From positions 6,909,501 to 6,973,500 of the forward strand of contig NZ_CP030059.1 in assembly GCF_015291745.1 (NCBI RefSeq): a DNA stretch of 64,000 nt. The letters are read 5' to 3'. Shown one piece after another: positions 54,164 to 63,111 of this stretch. The notes beneath the pieces were generated by a model. That model worked only from the letters and a program-made list of their open reading frames with translations. It had not been told where the DNA came from and did not search any database. Position 1 is the first letter of the stretch. Every line of letters begins with the position of its first letter. Source of the DNA: Bradyrhizobium sp. CCBAU 53351. Lineage in GTDB: Bacteria > Pseudomonadota > Alphaproteobacteria > Rhizobiales > Xanthobacteraceae. Position numbers and translations under genes: made by a program.

Positions 54164-54262
54164 GTCATGCCCCGCGCAGGCGGGGCATCCAGTACGCTGC
54201 GGCGGTTATGATTGAATCGAGATGCCGTGATTACTGGATCGTCCGCCTTCGCGGAGGATGAC
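54164..54262. repeat. Palindromic intergenic element, ATGCCCCGC type (copy 1)
   Basis: A 99-bp element: GTCATGCCCCGCGCAGGCGG at the left, ending TCCGCCTTCGCGGAGGATGAC, with middle ATTACTGGATCG. Nearly identical in plan to 54598-54697 and 56148-56265. It overlaps the 5' end of the GIY-YIG gene. Confidence 0.78.
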
Positions 54263-54583
54263 GGCGGTGGAGGCGGTCAAGCGGGTGCACGCCATTACTA
54301 CGTCTACATTTTCGCGAGTAAGATTGGCGGCACTCTCTATATTGGTGTCACGAACGACCTGATCCGCCGCGTCGCAGAGCACAAGTCAAAACTCATCGAG
54401 AGCTTCACGGAAAAGTACGACGTCGCGAGGCTCGTCTATTTCGAACAGTTCGACGATCCCGAGAACGCGATCAAGCGGGAGAAGCGTCTCAAAAAGTGGA
54501 ACAGGGCCTGGAAGGTTCGGTTGATCGAGCAGCAAAACCCAAATTGGAATGATCTTTATCACGAGATCGCTGGCCCACCATGA
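54212..54583 (+). CDS. GIY-YIG nuclease family protein
   Basis: A small single-domain GIY-YIG (URI-type) nuclease of at most 123 residues. The motif is YVYIFASKIGGTLYIGVTND, followed by the conserved Arg in LIRRVAEHK and the acidic FEQFDDPENAIKREKRLKKW segment. The only in-frame starts are TTG 54212 and GTG 54227, both inside the upstream repeat; no start lies between the repeat and the domain. The gene is flanked on both sides by copies of the same repeat. It may be a housekeeping-like nuclease or linked to mobility of the repeats. Confidence 0.8.
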   Translation: MNRDAVITGSSAFAEDDGGGGGQAGARHYYVYIFASKIGGTLYIGVTNDLIRRVAEHKSKLIESFTEKYDVARLVYFEQFDDPENAIKREKRLKKWNRAWKVRLIEQQNPNWNDLYHEIAGPP

Positions 54584-54597
54584 CGCCGTCTCGATCT

Positions 54598-54697
54598 GTC
54601 ATGCCCCGCGAAGGCGGGGCATCCAGTACGCCCCGGCGGTTGAAATTGAATCGAGCCGCTGGTGATTACTGGATCGTCCGCCTTCGCGGACGATGAC
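54598..54697. repeat. Palindromic intergenic element, ATGCCCCGC type (copy 2)
   Basis: A 100-bp element, GTCATGCCCCGCGAAGGCGG to TCCGCCTTCGCGGACGATGAC. It begins 14 bp after the GIY-YIG stop, in the same orientation as copy 1. Confidence 0.78.
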
Positions 54698-54776
54698 ACC
54701 GAGGATGCATCGACGACTTTCCGTCTCGCTGGCGTCACCAGAGTCTTTTCCCCCAGAATCTGCTAACACCCCCCTC

Positions 54777-56135
54777 ATGACCGCACCCGACGCGACCTCC
54801 CCCGCCGCCGCTCCTGCGACCTCCTGGCGCGATAGTCTTGCCGTTTACCTGCAGCCGCGGGTGCTGATCGTGCTGTTCCTCGGCTTCTCCTCCGGCCTGC
54901 CGCTGGCATTGTCGGGCTCGACGCTGCTGGTGTGGATGCGCGAGGCCGGGGTCGACCTCAAGACCATCGGGCTGTTCGCGCTGGTCGGCACGCCCTACAC
55001 GCTGAAATTCCTCTGGGCACCGCTGGTGGACGCGCTGCATGTGCCGCTGTTCACCCGCGCGTTCGGGCGGCGGCGCGGCTGGCTGCTGTTCTCGCAGCTC
55101 TTGCTGATCGTCGCGATCCTGCTGCTGGCCATGACCGACCCCGCGCGATCGCCGTTCTACGTCGCGCTGGGCGCGCTGCTGGTGGCGACGACATCGTCGA
55201 CGCAGGACATCGTGGTCGACGCCTTCCGCGTCGAGAGCCTGCCGGAGAGCGAGCAGGCCGCCGGCATGGCGGCTTATGTCGCCGCCTACCGGATCGGCAT
55301 GCTGGTCTCGACCGCGGGCGCGCTGTTCATCGTCTCGGGCTTCGAGGGCACCGGCATTCCGCGGCAATCGGCCTGGATGTGGGGCTATGTGGTGATGGCG
55401 GCGATGGTGCTGATCGGCACGATCACGGCGCTGGCCGCGACCGAGCCCGGGCAATCGGAGCGGGCTGAAGCCGCGACGAAAACGGAGACTGCGTTTGCGC
55501 GCGTGCTGCACGCGGCGATCGGGGCTTTCTCGGAGTTCCTGTCGAGGAAAGACGCGCTCGCCGCGCTGTCTTTTGTCGTGCTGTTCAAGTTCACCGACGC
55601 TTTCTCCGGCACCATGACCGCGCCGTTCGTGATCGACCTCGGCTTCACCCGCAACGACTATGCAGCCATCGTGAAGGGCGTCGGCCTCGCCGCGACCCTG
55701 ATCGGCGGATTTGCCGGCGGCTTCGTCGCGCGGCGCTATCCGCTTGCGGCATCGCTCTGGATCGGCGGCGTGGTGCAGGCGCTGGCCAATCTGACCTTCT
55801 CCTGGCTCGCCATCGTCGGCACCAATCAATGGGCGCTGGCGCTCGCCATCTGCGCCGAGAATTTCACCAGCGCCATCGGCACCGTGATCTTCGTCGCCTA
55901 TCTCTCGGCGCTGTGTCAGAACCCGCTGCACACGGCGACGCAATATGCGCTGCTCACCGCGCTCGCGGCGGTGGGGCGGACCTATCTCTCGTCGGGTGCC
56001 GGATTCGTGGCGGCTGCGACCGGCTGGCCGCTGTTCTTCGTGATCTGCGTGCTGGTGGCGATCCCGAGCCTGATTCTGCTGGCCTGGCTGCAGAGGCGCG
56101 GGCATTTCGAGGCGCTGGGGCCGGTGAGGGTGTAG
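54777..56135 (+). CDS. ampG: AmpG-type MFS muropeptide transporter
   Basis: A 452-residue inner-membrane carrier, 12-14 membrane helices, of the AmpG/PAT1 group that imports anhydro-muropeptides for recycling. Signatures: LIVLFLGFSSGLPLALSGST, GTPYTLKFLWAPLVDAL and STQDIVVDAFRVESL. ATG 54777 is preferred over 54693, whose leader overlaps the repeat. Membership is clear; role in cell-wall recycling follows from the family. Confidence 0.88.
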   Translation: MTAPDATSPAAAPATSWRDSLAVYLQPRVLIVLFLGFSSGLPLALSGSTLLVWMREAGVDLKTIGLFALVGTPYTLKFLWAPLVDALHVPLFTRAFGRRRGWLLFSQLLLIVAILLLAMTDPARSPFYVALGALLVATTSSTQDIVVDAFRVESLPESEQAAGMAAYVAAYRIGMLVSTAGALFIVSGFEGTGIPRQSAWMWGYVVMAAMVLIGTITALAATEPGQSERAEAATKTETAFARVLHAAIGAFSEFLSRKDALAALSFVVLFKFTDAFSGTMTAPFVIDLGFTRNDYAAIVKGVGLAATLIGGFAGGFVARRYPLAASLWIGGVVQALANLTFSWLAIVGTNQWALALAICAENFTSAIGTVIFVAYLSALCQNPLHTATQYALLTALAAVGRTYLSSGAGFVAAATGWPLFFVICVLVAIPSLILLAWLQRRGHFEALGPVRV

Positions 56136-56147
56136 CCACCACTCGCT

Positions 56148-56265
56148 GTCATGCCTCGCGAAGGCGGGGCATCCAGTACTCCGAGACGATTGTGATTGAC
56201 CGAGAGGCTGCGGCATACTGGATCGCCCGCCCCTGTGCGCAATTGCGCACTAGGCGGGCGATGAC
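56148..56265. repeat. Palindromic intergenic element, ATGCCCCGC type (copy 3)
   Basis: A 118-bp variant, GTCATGCCTCGCGAAGGCGG to GGCGGGCGATGAC, with an extra GTGCGCAATTGCGCAC palindrome in the right half. It separates ampG from the convergent exported protein gene. Confidence 0.72.
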
Positions 56266-56290
56266 ACCGGGATCGAAGAGAACACGCCGC

Positions 56291-56728
56291 CTATTGCTTC
56301 CTGATGATGCTCCACTTCGTGATCACGGCTTCGCTCATCTGGCCGGCATCGCTGGCGCAGGCGATCTCGTCGACCTTCACGGAGATTTCCTTGCCGACGA
56401 ACGATTTCAGCTGCGTGGCCTGCGCGTCGCTGGAGGTGACGAGCTGGAAGGTCTCCGGCCCGGTCTCCAGATTGCACAGCCCGTTCGGCGCCGGCAGGCG
56501 GCGCGGCTCGGAGGTGATCTGGTACATCGCGATCCGCTTGCCCGCCTTCTTGACGTCGCGCACCTTCATCGCGTTCAGCTCGCCCGACAGCACGTCGCCG
56601 GTATTGATCGGCTTGCCGGGCTTGGACGGCGGCGGCGTGTCGTCACCCTGCTGCGCGGCGATGGCCGGGGTCACCAGCATCGCCATCGTCGCGACCAATG
56701 CCAATCGTGTGGCGAAGAGTTTCGTCAT
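56291..56728 (-). CDS. Exported protein, unknown
   Basis: A 145-residue exported protein: signal peptide (FATRLALVATMAMLVTPAIA), then a small domain with two cysteines (NGLCNLE and EIACASD) and an SEAVITKWSII end. I do not recognise the family. It lies 30 bp downstream of recR on the same strand, so it could be the last gene of the dnaX-ybaB-recR unit. Confidence 0.65.
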   Translation of the reverse strand: MTKLFATRLALVATMAMLVTPAIAAQQGDDTPPPSKPGKPINTGDVLSGELNAMKVRDVKKAGKRIAMYQITSEPRRLPAPNGLCNLETGPETFQLVTSSDAQATQLKSFVGKEISVKVDEIACASDAGQMSEAVITKWSIIRKQ

Positions 56729-56758
56729 GTCGGCCGTTCCGTGAGATCTATGGGATGG

Positions 56759-57361
56759 CTAGAACAGGGTCCGCTGCCGCATCGCTGCCGATAGCGTACC
56801 TTCATCGAGATAATCAAGCTCGCCGCCGACGGGAACCCCGTGGGCGAGCCGCGTCACCTTCACATTGGCGTCCTGAAGCAGGTCGGTGATGTAATGCGCC
56901 GTGGTCTGGCCGTCGACCGTCGCATTCAGCGCCAGGATGATTTCGTGGACCTCGGCCGCATGCGCGCGCGCAACCAGCGCGTCGATGGTCAGATCCTGCG
57001 GGCCGACGCCGTCGAGCGGCGACAATGTCGCGCCCAGCACATGATAGCGCCCTTGGGTCGCGTTGGCCCGTTCCAGCGCCCAGAGGTCGGCGACGTCGGC
57101 GACGACGACGATGATGGATGGATCGCGCTTCGGATCGGTGCAGACCGTGCAGGGATTCTGCGTGTCGATGTTGCCGCAGGTCTTGCAGACCTCGACCTTG
57201 TCGAGCGCGACCTGCAGGGCCGAGGACAGCGGCATCATCAGCGCTTCGCGCTTCTTGATCAGATGCAGCGCCGCGCGCCGCGCCGAGCGCGGACCGAGGC
57301 CCGGCAGCCGCGCGAGCAGTTGGACCAGCCGCTCGATTTCAGGACCTGCAACAGCGCCCAT
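56759..57361 (-). CDS. recR: Recombination mediator protein RecR
   Basis: A 200-residue RecR. N-terminal HhH ([19 protein letters not shown]), a four-cysteine zinc finger (Cys59, 62, 71, 74 in [17 protein letters not shown]), and a Toprim domain ([37 protein letters not shown]). ATG 57361 gives the usual length. It loads RecA at gaps with RecO. Its start lies next to the ybaB stop. Confidence 0.96.
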   Translation of the reverse strand: MGAVAGPEIERLVQLLARLPGLGPRSARRAALHLIKKREALMMPLSSALQVALDKVEVCKTCGNIDTQNPCTVCTDPKRDPSIIVVVADVADLWALERANATQGRYHVLGATLSPLDGVGPQDLTIDALVARAHAAEVHEIILALNATVDGQTTAHYITDLLQDANVKVTRLAHGVPVGGELDYLDEGTLSAAMRQRTLF

Positions 57362-57362
57362 A

Positions 57363-57683
57363 TTATTGGCCGAACAGCCCCGGCGGCAGGCCGAGCCCAC
57401 CGGTGAGAGCCTGCATCTTCTCCTGCATCGCAGCCTCCGCCCTGCGGCGCGCATCGCCCATGGCGGTGACGAGCAGGTCTTCCAGCACCTCGCGCTCTTC
57501 CGGCTTCATCAGCGAGGGATCGATCTTGACTGCCTTGACGTCCATCTTCGCGGTCATGCGCACGGCAACGAGGCCGCCGCCGGAGATGCCCTCGACTTCC
57601 ACGTTGGCGAGCTGCTCCTGCATCTCCTGCATCTTGGATTGCAGCTGCGCCGCCTGCTTCATCATGCCGAGAAAATCAGCCAT
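57363..57683 (-). CDS. YbaB/EbfC family nucleoid-associated protein
   Basis: A 106-residue DNA-binding protein: helical N-terminus ([20 protein letters not shown]), beta core ([20 protein letters not shown]) and C-terminal helix with [12 protein letters not shown]. Forms dimers that bind and bend DNA. Between dnaX and recR, an arrangement found across bacteria. Confidence 0.93.
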   Translation of the reverse strand: MADFLGMMKQAAQLQSKMQEMQEQLANVEVEGISGGGLVAVRMTAKMDVKAVKIDPSLMKPEEREVLEDLLVTAMGDARRRAEAAMQEKMQALTGGLGLPPGLFGQ

Positions 57684-57709
57684 CGGTGTCTGTCCTTGAA
57701 AAGGTCGGC

Positions 57710-59548
57710 TCAGAGATCTTCGTCGGCGTCGGAACCGTCGGGCGGATCATCACTGCCATAGTCGGTGTTTATATTGGTTTCCGGCGTCTCCGGGGCAAGC
57801 CTGCGGACCTCGACGACCTTCGCGCCGGGGAAACGCGACAGCACCTCCTGCACGCGCGGATCGGCCTCAGCGGTACGCGCATGCTCCTGCTTGGCAGCCT
57901 GGTTCACCGAGCGCAGCGTCGGCTGGCCCTGCTCGTTCGACACGATGATGGTCCAGCGCCGGCCGGTCCACTGCTCGAACTTCTTTGCGAGCTCGGAGAT
58001 CATGGTCTTGGAGGCGTTGGGCTCGAGCGCGACCTCCAGCCGGCCCTCCTCGAAACGAACGAGGCGCATGTCGCCTTCGAGCGCGCCCTTGGTCATGAGG
58101 TCGCGCTTCTGGCCCGCGAGCGCAACGAGCTGGGTGAAACTCGTGATGCGCAGTTGCGGCGCGGCGCCTTGCGGATCCGGGGCGGGCGCGGCCATCTGCG
58201 GCCGGGCGCCACCGCCGAAAGCCGATGGCGATGATGTCGGCATGCGAACAGGCGCGGCAGAAACCGGCGCTGCGGAGGCCATCGGCGCGGCCGGCGCGCT
58301 GCTGCGCGCAGCACTGCCGCCGCTCACGACCGGCGAGCCGCCGCCGTTCTGCTCCAGCATCCTGATGGCTTCGTCGGGTGTCGGAAGGTCGGCGACATAG
58401 GCGATGCGCACCAGCACCATCTCCGCGGCGGCGGCGGGACGCGTCGCGGCCTGCACCTCGGCGATGCCCTTGAGCAGCATCTGCCACATCCGCGACAGCA
58501 CGCGCATCGAGATCTTCGCGGCGAACTCCTTGGCGCGCACGCGCTCGGTCTCGCCATAGGCGACGTTGTCGGCGGTCGCCGGCACGATCTTCACGCGGGT
58601 GACGAAATTGACGAATTCGGCGAGGTCCGAGAGCACGACGATGGGATCGGCGCCGACATCGTACTGATCACGGAACTCCTTGAAAGCAGCCGCGATGTCG
58701 CCGCGTGCCAGCGACGCGAAGAGGTCGATGACGCGGGTGCGGTCGGCAAGGCCCAGCATCTGCCTGACCGCATCGGCCTTCACGGTGCCTGCCGCATGCG
58801 CGATCGCCTGGTCGAGCAGCGACAGCGAATCGCGCACCGAACCCTCGGCGGCGCGCGCGATGATGCCGAGCGCTTCCGGCTCGATCTCGACGTTTTCCTT
58901 GGTGGCGATATTGGCAAGGTGCTTCATCAGCACGTCGGCCTCGACGCGGCGCAGGTCGAAACGCTGGCAGCGCGACAGCACCGTGACCGGAACCTTGCGG
59001 ATCTCGGTCGTCGCGAACACGAATTTGGCGTGCTCCGGCGGCTCCTCCAGCGTCTTCAGGAAGGCGTTGAACGCCGCCGTCGACAGCATGTGGACTTCGT
59101 CGATGATGTAGACCTTGTAGCGGGCGCTGGCCGGCGCGTAGCGCACGCTGTCGTTGATCTGGCGGACGTCGTCGACGCCGGTGTGCGAGGCCGCGTCCAT
59201 CTCCAGCACGTCCATGTGCCGGCTTTCCATGATCGCCTGGCAATGCACGCCCAGCGTCGGCATGTGGATGGTCGGCCCCTTCACCGAACCATCCGGCATC
59301 TCGTAGTTGAGTGCGCGGGCCAGGATGCGCGCGGTGGTGGTCTTGCCGACGCCACGGACGCCGGTGAGGATCCAGGCCTGCGGAATGCGCCCGGTTTCGA
59401 ACGCATTGGAAACGGTGCGGACCACGGCCTCCTGGCCGATCAGATCGTCGAAGCTGGAGGGGCGGTATTTGCGCGCCAGCACCCGGTACGGCGCGTTGCC
59501 GGCCAGGCCGGCGCTATCGGGGTTGGGAGGGGCGCCAGCGTCGGTCAT
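57710..59548 (-). CDS. dnaX: DNA polymerase III subunits gamma/tau
   Basis: A 612-residue clamp-loader ATPase. Walker A is GVRGVGKT (63-70); sensor and Walker B segments are [20 protein letters not shown] and [20 protein letters not shown]. The E. coli-like CxxCxxC zinc loop is reduced to one cysteine (LGVHCQAI), as in other rhizobia. Residues about 405-470 are a Pro/Ala linker, then a tau-type C-terminal domain. The next upstream gene on the same strand is ffs. Confidence 0.96.
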   Translation of the reverse strand: MTDAGAPPNPDSAGLAGNAPYRVLARKYRPSSFDDLIGQEAVVRTVSNAFETGRIPQAWILTGVRGVGKTTTARILARALNYEMPDGSVKGPTIHMPTLGVHCQAIMESRHMDVLEMDAASHTGVDDVRQINDSVRYAPASARYKVYIIDEVHMLSTAAFNAFLKTLEEPPEHAKFVFATTEIRKVPVTVLSRCQRFDLRRVEADVLMKHLANIATKENVEIEPEALGIIARAAEGSVRDSLSLLDQAIAHAAGTVKADAVRQMLGLADRTRVIDLFASLARGDIAAAFKEFRDQYDVGADPIVVLSDLAEFVNFVTRVKIVPATADNVAYGETERVRAKEFAAKISMRVLSRMWQMLLKGIAEVQAATRPAAAAEMVLVRIAYVADLPTPDEAIRMLEQNGGGSPVVSGGSAARSSAPAAPMASAAPVSAAPVRMPTSSPSAFGGGARPQMAAPAPDPQGAAPQLRITSFTQLVALAGQKRDLMTKGALEGDMRLVRFEEGRLEVALEPNASKTMISELAKKFEQWTGRRWTIIVSNEQGQPTLRSVNQAAKQEHARTAEADPRVQEVLSRFPGAKVVEVRRLAPETPETNINTDYGSDDPPDGSDADEDL

Positions 59549-59921
59549 CAGTCGATCCGCAATGAAATGTCTCGTGGCCGGCTTTTGCGGAAAGGAGCGC
59601 GCTGGCGGCTGGTGCCGCCGGCGCTGGTTCGCTCGAAAAACAGGTAGGAGACTGACGAGCGACCCGATCCGGACCTCGTTAGGGCTGCTTCCTTCCGGAC
59701 CTGACCCGGTTGGCGAGTGGCTCGTCCACCGCCAATCTCCCGGTCTCTATTTGGGGCCAAAGGAGCCGGAAAGCAAGCGGGTATCGCCCGGATCAGGTTG
59801 CTCCTGCCCAGCATCCGGGCAATTGCCGGCCTGCCCAGCCGATAGGCTGTGCTTTCGCCGATGGGACCGCCTTGCTAAGAACGCTGACGGAACCCGTCCA
59901 ACCAGAAGAGCAGTGATCCCA
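59549..59921. other. Divergent region with ffs, otherwise no gene
   Basis: A 373-bp stretch between dnaX (minus) and the amino-acid binding protein (plus). It holds the SRP RNA gene at about 59645-59743. The rest contains no protein gene I can support; the plus-strand promoter must lie between about 59744 and 59921. Confidence 0.5.
59645..59743 (-). ncRNA. ffs: Signal recognition particle 4.5S RNA
   Basis: The minus strand contains the universal SRP core GGTCAGGTCCGGAAGGAAGC followed by AGCCCTAACGAGGTCCGGATC. Arms GACGAGC (59720-59726 region) and GCTCGTC (59654-59660) pair to close the hairpin, and GGAGA/TCTCC extends the stem. Ends are approximate. It lies upstream of dnaX, the usual place in alphaproteobacteria. 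Confidence 0.92.
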
Positions 59922-60767
59922 ATGGTTACACGTCGTGATGTTGCATCGATTGTCGGACTTGGCGCGATGACCGCGGCTGCGCTGGCCGCGCCCGCCGTGG
60001 CCCAGACCGCCGAGCCGAACGAATCGACCTTCGCCCGCATCCGCCGGACCAAGAAGATGCGGATCGGCGCGGTCGGCGGCGGCGCGCCCTATTACATGAA
60101 GGATCTGTCCAGCGGCCAGTGGAAGGGCTTCTACATCGACATTGCCAAGGGGCTCGCCGACGACATGGAGGCCGAGCTCGAGATCACCGAGACCACCTGG
60201 GGTAATTCGGTGCTGGATCTGCAGGCCAACAAGATCGACATCTTCTTCGGCCTCAACCCGACCCCGAAGCGCGCGCTGGTGATCGACTTCTCGGTGCCGG
60301 TCTTCAACAACGCCTTCGCCATCCTCTGCAAGAAGGACTTCAAGCCGAAGAGCTGGGCCGAGTTGAACTCGCCCGACATCAAGATCGCCGTCGACCAGGG
60401 CTCCTCGCACGACCAGGTTGTCAGCCGCCTGACGCCGAAGGCGCAGATCACGCGGCTGAAGACCGCCGACGACGCCACCGCCGCGCTGCAGACCGGCCGC
60501 GTCGACGCGCAGTGCCTGATCACGATGCTGTCGCTGACCGTGCTGAAGAAGAACCCCTCGCTCGGCCAGCTCGTGCTGCCGACCCCGATCTTTGCGACGA
60601 CGTCCAATGCCGGCTTCCGCCGCGAGGCCGACAAGACCTGGCGCGACTACGTCAACACCTGGATCGACTTCAACAAGGGCCTCGGCTTCATCCGCAACGC
60701 GATCATCACCAACATGGAGCTGGTGGGCGTGACGGAAGCGGACATTCCGCCGGGCGTTTCGTTGTAA
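59922..60767 (+). CDS. Polar amino acid-type ABC transporter substrate-binding protein
   Basis: A 281-residue periplasmic binding protein (SBP_bac_3). Signal segment MVTRRDVASIVGLGAMTAAA...AVAQ begins with a TRRDV twin-arginine-like pattern. Domain signatures: KKMRIGAVGGGAPYYMKDLS, GFYIDIAKGLADDM, NKIDIFFGLNPTPKRALVI. ATG 59922 has AGAAGAG upstream. It heads an operon with permease, ATPase, SDR and enolase-superfamily genes, after a repeat. The ligand may be an amino acid or related organic acid. Confidence 0.87.
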   Translation: MVTRRDVASIVGLGAMTAAALAAPAVAQTAEPNESTFARIRRTKKMRIGAVGGGAPYYMKDLSSGQWKGFYIDIAKGLADDMEAELEITETTWGNSVLDLQANKIDIFFGLNPTPKRALVIDFSVPVFNNAFAILCKKDFKPKSWAELNSPDIKIAVDQGSSHDQVVSRLTPKAQITRLKTADDATAALQTGRVDAQCLITMLSLTVLKKNPSLGQLVLPTPIFATTSNAGFRREADKTWRDYVNTWIDFNKGLGFIRNAIITNMELVGVTEADIPPGVSL

Positions 60768-60775
60768 GTTTCACC

Positions 60776-60868
60776 CGTCATTCCGGGGCTCGCGAAGCGA
60801 GAACCCGGAATCTCGCGCTACAATCTCTGGATTCCGGGTTCGCGACTTCGTCGCGCCCCGGAATGACG
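60776..60868. repeat. Palindromic intergenic element, CATTCCG type
   Basis: A 93-bp element, CGTCATTCCGGGGCTCGCGA to CGCGCCCCGGAATGACG, with internal stem AGAACCCGGAATCTC / GATTCCGGGTTC. It sits between the binding protein and permease genes inside an operon, where it could act as a processing or partial termination signal. Confidence 0.78.
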
Positions 60869-60902
60869 GTGCAAACGGAACCCACGATTGAGTTAATCAC
60901 GC

Positions 60903-61565
60903 ATGTATCAGTGGGACTTCGGCATCCTCTGGAGCTATCGCTGGCTCTTTCTCAACGGGCTTGGCGTCACCGTCGGCTTTACCGTGGTGATCGTCGTGCT
61001 CGGCCTGGTGTTCGGCCTGTTCGGCGCGTTCGGCAGCCTGTCACGCTTCAAGCCCGTGCGCCTTCTCGCCCTCACCTTCATCGAAGCGTTCCGTTGCACG
61101 CCGCTCCTGGTGCAGCTGATCTGGTTCTATTATGCGCTGCCGATCCTCGCCGGCGTCGAGATGACGCCGATCACGGCCTCGGCGCTGGCGCTCTCGCTCT
61201 ATGGCGGCTCGTTCTATTCGGAGATCATTCGCGGCGGCATCATCTCGATCGACAAAGGCCAGTCGGAAGCCGGTGCCGCGCTCGGCATGACGCCGGGACA
61301 GAGCATGCGGCGCATCGTGCTGCCGCAGGCGATCAAGCGCATGATCCCGGCGCTGATGAATCAGTCGATCATCCAGTTCAAGAACACCTCGCTGGTCTCG
61401 GTGCTGGCGGTGCCCGACCTCGTCTACCAGAGCCAGGTCGCCGCCCATGACAGCTACCGGCCGCTGGAGACCTACACCGCGGTCGCAGTCGCCTATGCGG
61501 CGATCCTGATCCCGCTCACCATCCTGGTCCGCCGCGGCGAGAAGCGACTGGCGGTGAGCGAATGA
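60903..61565 (+). CDS. Amino acid ABC transporter permease
   Basis: A 220-residue HisM/GlnP-type permease with about five membrane segments. The EAA loop reads [21 protein letters not shown], the site that docks on the ATPase. A single permease is present, so it likely works as a homodimer. Its end overlaps the ATPase start by 4 bp (ATGA). Confidence 0.93.
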   Translation: MYQWDFGILWSYRWLFLNGLGVTVGFTVVIVVLGLVFGLFGAFGSLSRFKPVRLLALTFIEAFRCTPLLVQLIWFYYALPILAGVEMTPITASALALSLYGGSFYSEIIRGGIISIDKGQSEAGAALGMTPGQSMRRIVLPQAIKRMIPALMNQSIIQFKNTSLVSVLAVPDLVYQSQVAAHDSYRPLETYTAVAVAYAAILIPLTILVRRGEKRLAVSE

Positions 61566-62356
61566 GCGAGACGCAAAAGATAGAGATCCGAGCCTTACGC
61601 AAGAGCTTCGGCAGCAACGAGGTCCTGAAGAACATCAATCTCGACGTCGCCAAGGGCGGCGTCGTCGCGCTGATCGGACCGTCGGGGTCAGGCAAATCGA
61701 CGCTGCTTCGCTGCATCAATCTGCTGGTCGTACCCGACGGCGGCAGCGTCCGCGTCGGCGACACGCGCTTTGCCTTCGGCGACGGCGCAGAACTCCCGGA
61801 CGTGAAGACGCTGGCAAAATTCCGCGCCACCACCGGCATGGTGTTCCAGCACTTCAACCTGTTTCCGCACATGACGACGCTGCAGAACGTGATGGAAGGG
61901 CCGGTCACGGTGCGGCGCATGGCCAAGGCCGATGCCGAGAAGCTTGCGCGGGCGCAGCTCGCCAAGGTCGGCCTTGCGGAGAAGGCGGACCAATATCCGG
62001 CGACGCTCTCGGGCGGCCAGAAGCAGCGCGTCGCGATCGCACGCGCGCTCGCCATGGAGCCTGACGTCATGCTGTTTGATGAGGCGACCTCGGCGCTCGA
62101 TCCGGAGCTCGTCGGCGAGGTGCTGAACGTGATCCAGCAGCTCGCGTCCGAAGGCATGACCATGGTGATCGTCACCCACGAGATCGCCTTCGCTCGCGAG
62201 GTTGCCGACCGCCTGATCTTCATGCGCGACGGAATCGTCGTCGAGGAAGGCCCGGCGCGGCAGGTGATCGACAACCCAAGGGAAGCGGCAACGCGCGCCT
62301 TCCTCAGCCATTTCCATCGCACCGGCGCATTGCCGCCGGTCAATGCAGCATCCTGA
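61562..62356 (+). CDS. Amino acid ABC transporter ATP-binding protein
   Basis: A 264-residue GlnQ-type ATPase. Walker A is GPSGSGKST, signature [15 protein letters not shown], Walker [17 protein letters not shown] and the H-loop IVTHEI. The Q-loop is [14 protein letters not shown]. It drives the permease above. Its stop is joined to the SDR start (tgATG with 1-bp overlap). Confidence 0.95.
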   Translation: MSETQKIEIRALRKSFGSNEVLKNINLDVAKGGVVALIGPSGSGKSTLLRCINLLVVPDGGSVRVGDTRFAFGDGAELPDVKTLAKFRATTGMVFQHFNLFPHMTTLQNVMEGPVTVRRMAKADAEKLARAQLAKVGLAEKADQYPATLSGGQKQRVAIARALAMEPDVMLFDEATSALDPELVGEVLNVIQQLASEGMTMVIVTHEIAFAREVADRLIFMRDGIVVEEGPARQVIDNPREAATRAFLSHFHRTGALPPVNAAS

Positions 62357-63111
62357 TGTCTGATATCAATCGCGTCTATCTCGTCACCGGCGCCGCCAGC
62401 GGCATCGGCCGTGCCACCGCAAAACTGCTCGCCGCGTCCGGCACCGGGCTGCTGCTGCACACGCGCTCCAACGCGGAAGGTCTCGACACGACCGCAACGG
62501 AAGCCGAAGCGAAGGGCGCTGCCGTCGCCAAATGCCTCGGCGATCTCGCCGAAGCAACAGCAACCACCGACGCCGTCGCGGCCACGCAAGCTGCATTCGG
62601 CCGGCTCGATGGATTGGTTCTCGTCGGCGGCCATGCCCGGCGCGGTAGTGCGATTGGCACGCCAGCGGATGAGTTCCGCAGGGCCATGGACGAATCGGCG
62701 CTGGCCTTCACGCGGCTGGTCGATGCCGCGCTGCCGCTGCTGCGCGCGGGGCAAGACGCGCGCATCGTGGCGGTATCGTCCTTTGTCGCGCATGCGATAC
62801 GACCTGATTTCGCGCCGTTCGCTGCGACCGCCGCGAGCCGCGCCGCGTTGGAAGCGCTGGTGCGCCTCACCGCGATCGAGCTCGCGGGCGACGGCATCAC
62901 CGTCAACGCGGTGGCGCCGGGCCTCATCGTCAAGGACAGACCGAGCGAGAACCGGCTGTCGCCCGATCAGATCGCGGCCACCGAAGCGCTGATCCCGATG
63001 CGCCGCCGCGGCCGTCCGGAGGAAGTCGCAGAAATCATCGCCTTCCTGGCATCACCGAAGGCGTCCTACGTCACCGGCCAGGTCTGGCACGTCAATGGAG
63101 GCCTGACATGA
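62356..63111 (+). CDS. SDR family protein with atypical active site
   Basis: A 251-residue classical short-chain dehydrogenase fold. NAD(P) motif [10 protein letters not shown] (11-20) and the C-terminal [12 protein letters not shown] and [13 protein letters not shown] are normal. But the catalytic Y-x-x-x-K is absent: the aligned place reads [13 protein letters not shown], giving Thr158 and Arg162. Serines of [10 protein letters not shown] (141-142) remain. It may have lost reductase activity or use another mechanism. It is translationally linked to the ATPase upstream and the enolase-type gene downstream (ATGA overlap). Confidence 0.85.
   Translation: MSDINRVYLVTGAASGIGRATAKLLAASGTGLLLHTRSNAEGLDTTATEAEAKGAAVAKCLGDLAEATATTDAVAATQAAFGRLDGLVLVGGHARRGSAIGTPADEFRRAMDESALAFTRLVDAALPLLRAGQDARIVAVSSFVAHAIRPDFAPFAATAASRAALEALVRLTAIELAGDGITVNAVAPGLIVKDRPSENRLSPDQIAATEALIPMRRRGRPEEVAEIIAFLASPKASYVTGQVWHVNGGLT

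Noticed and set aside
57710..59548. Possible programmed frameshift in dnaX to make gamma
   Set aside because: I found no clear A-rich slippery heptamer with a following hairpin at the end of the ATPase region; the single frame is open throughout.
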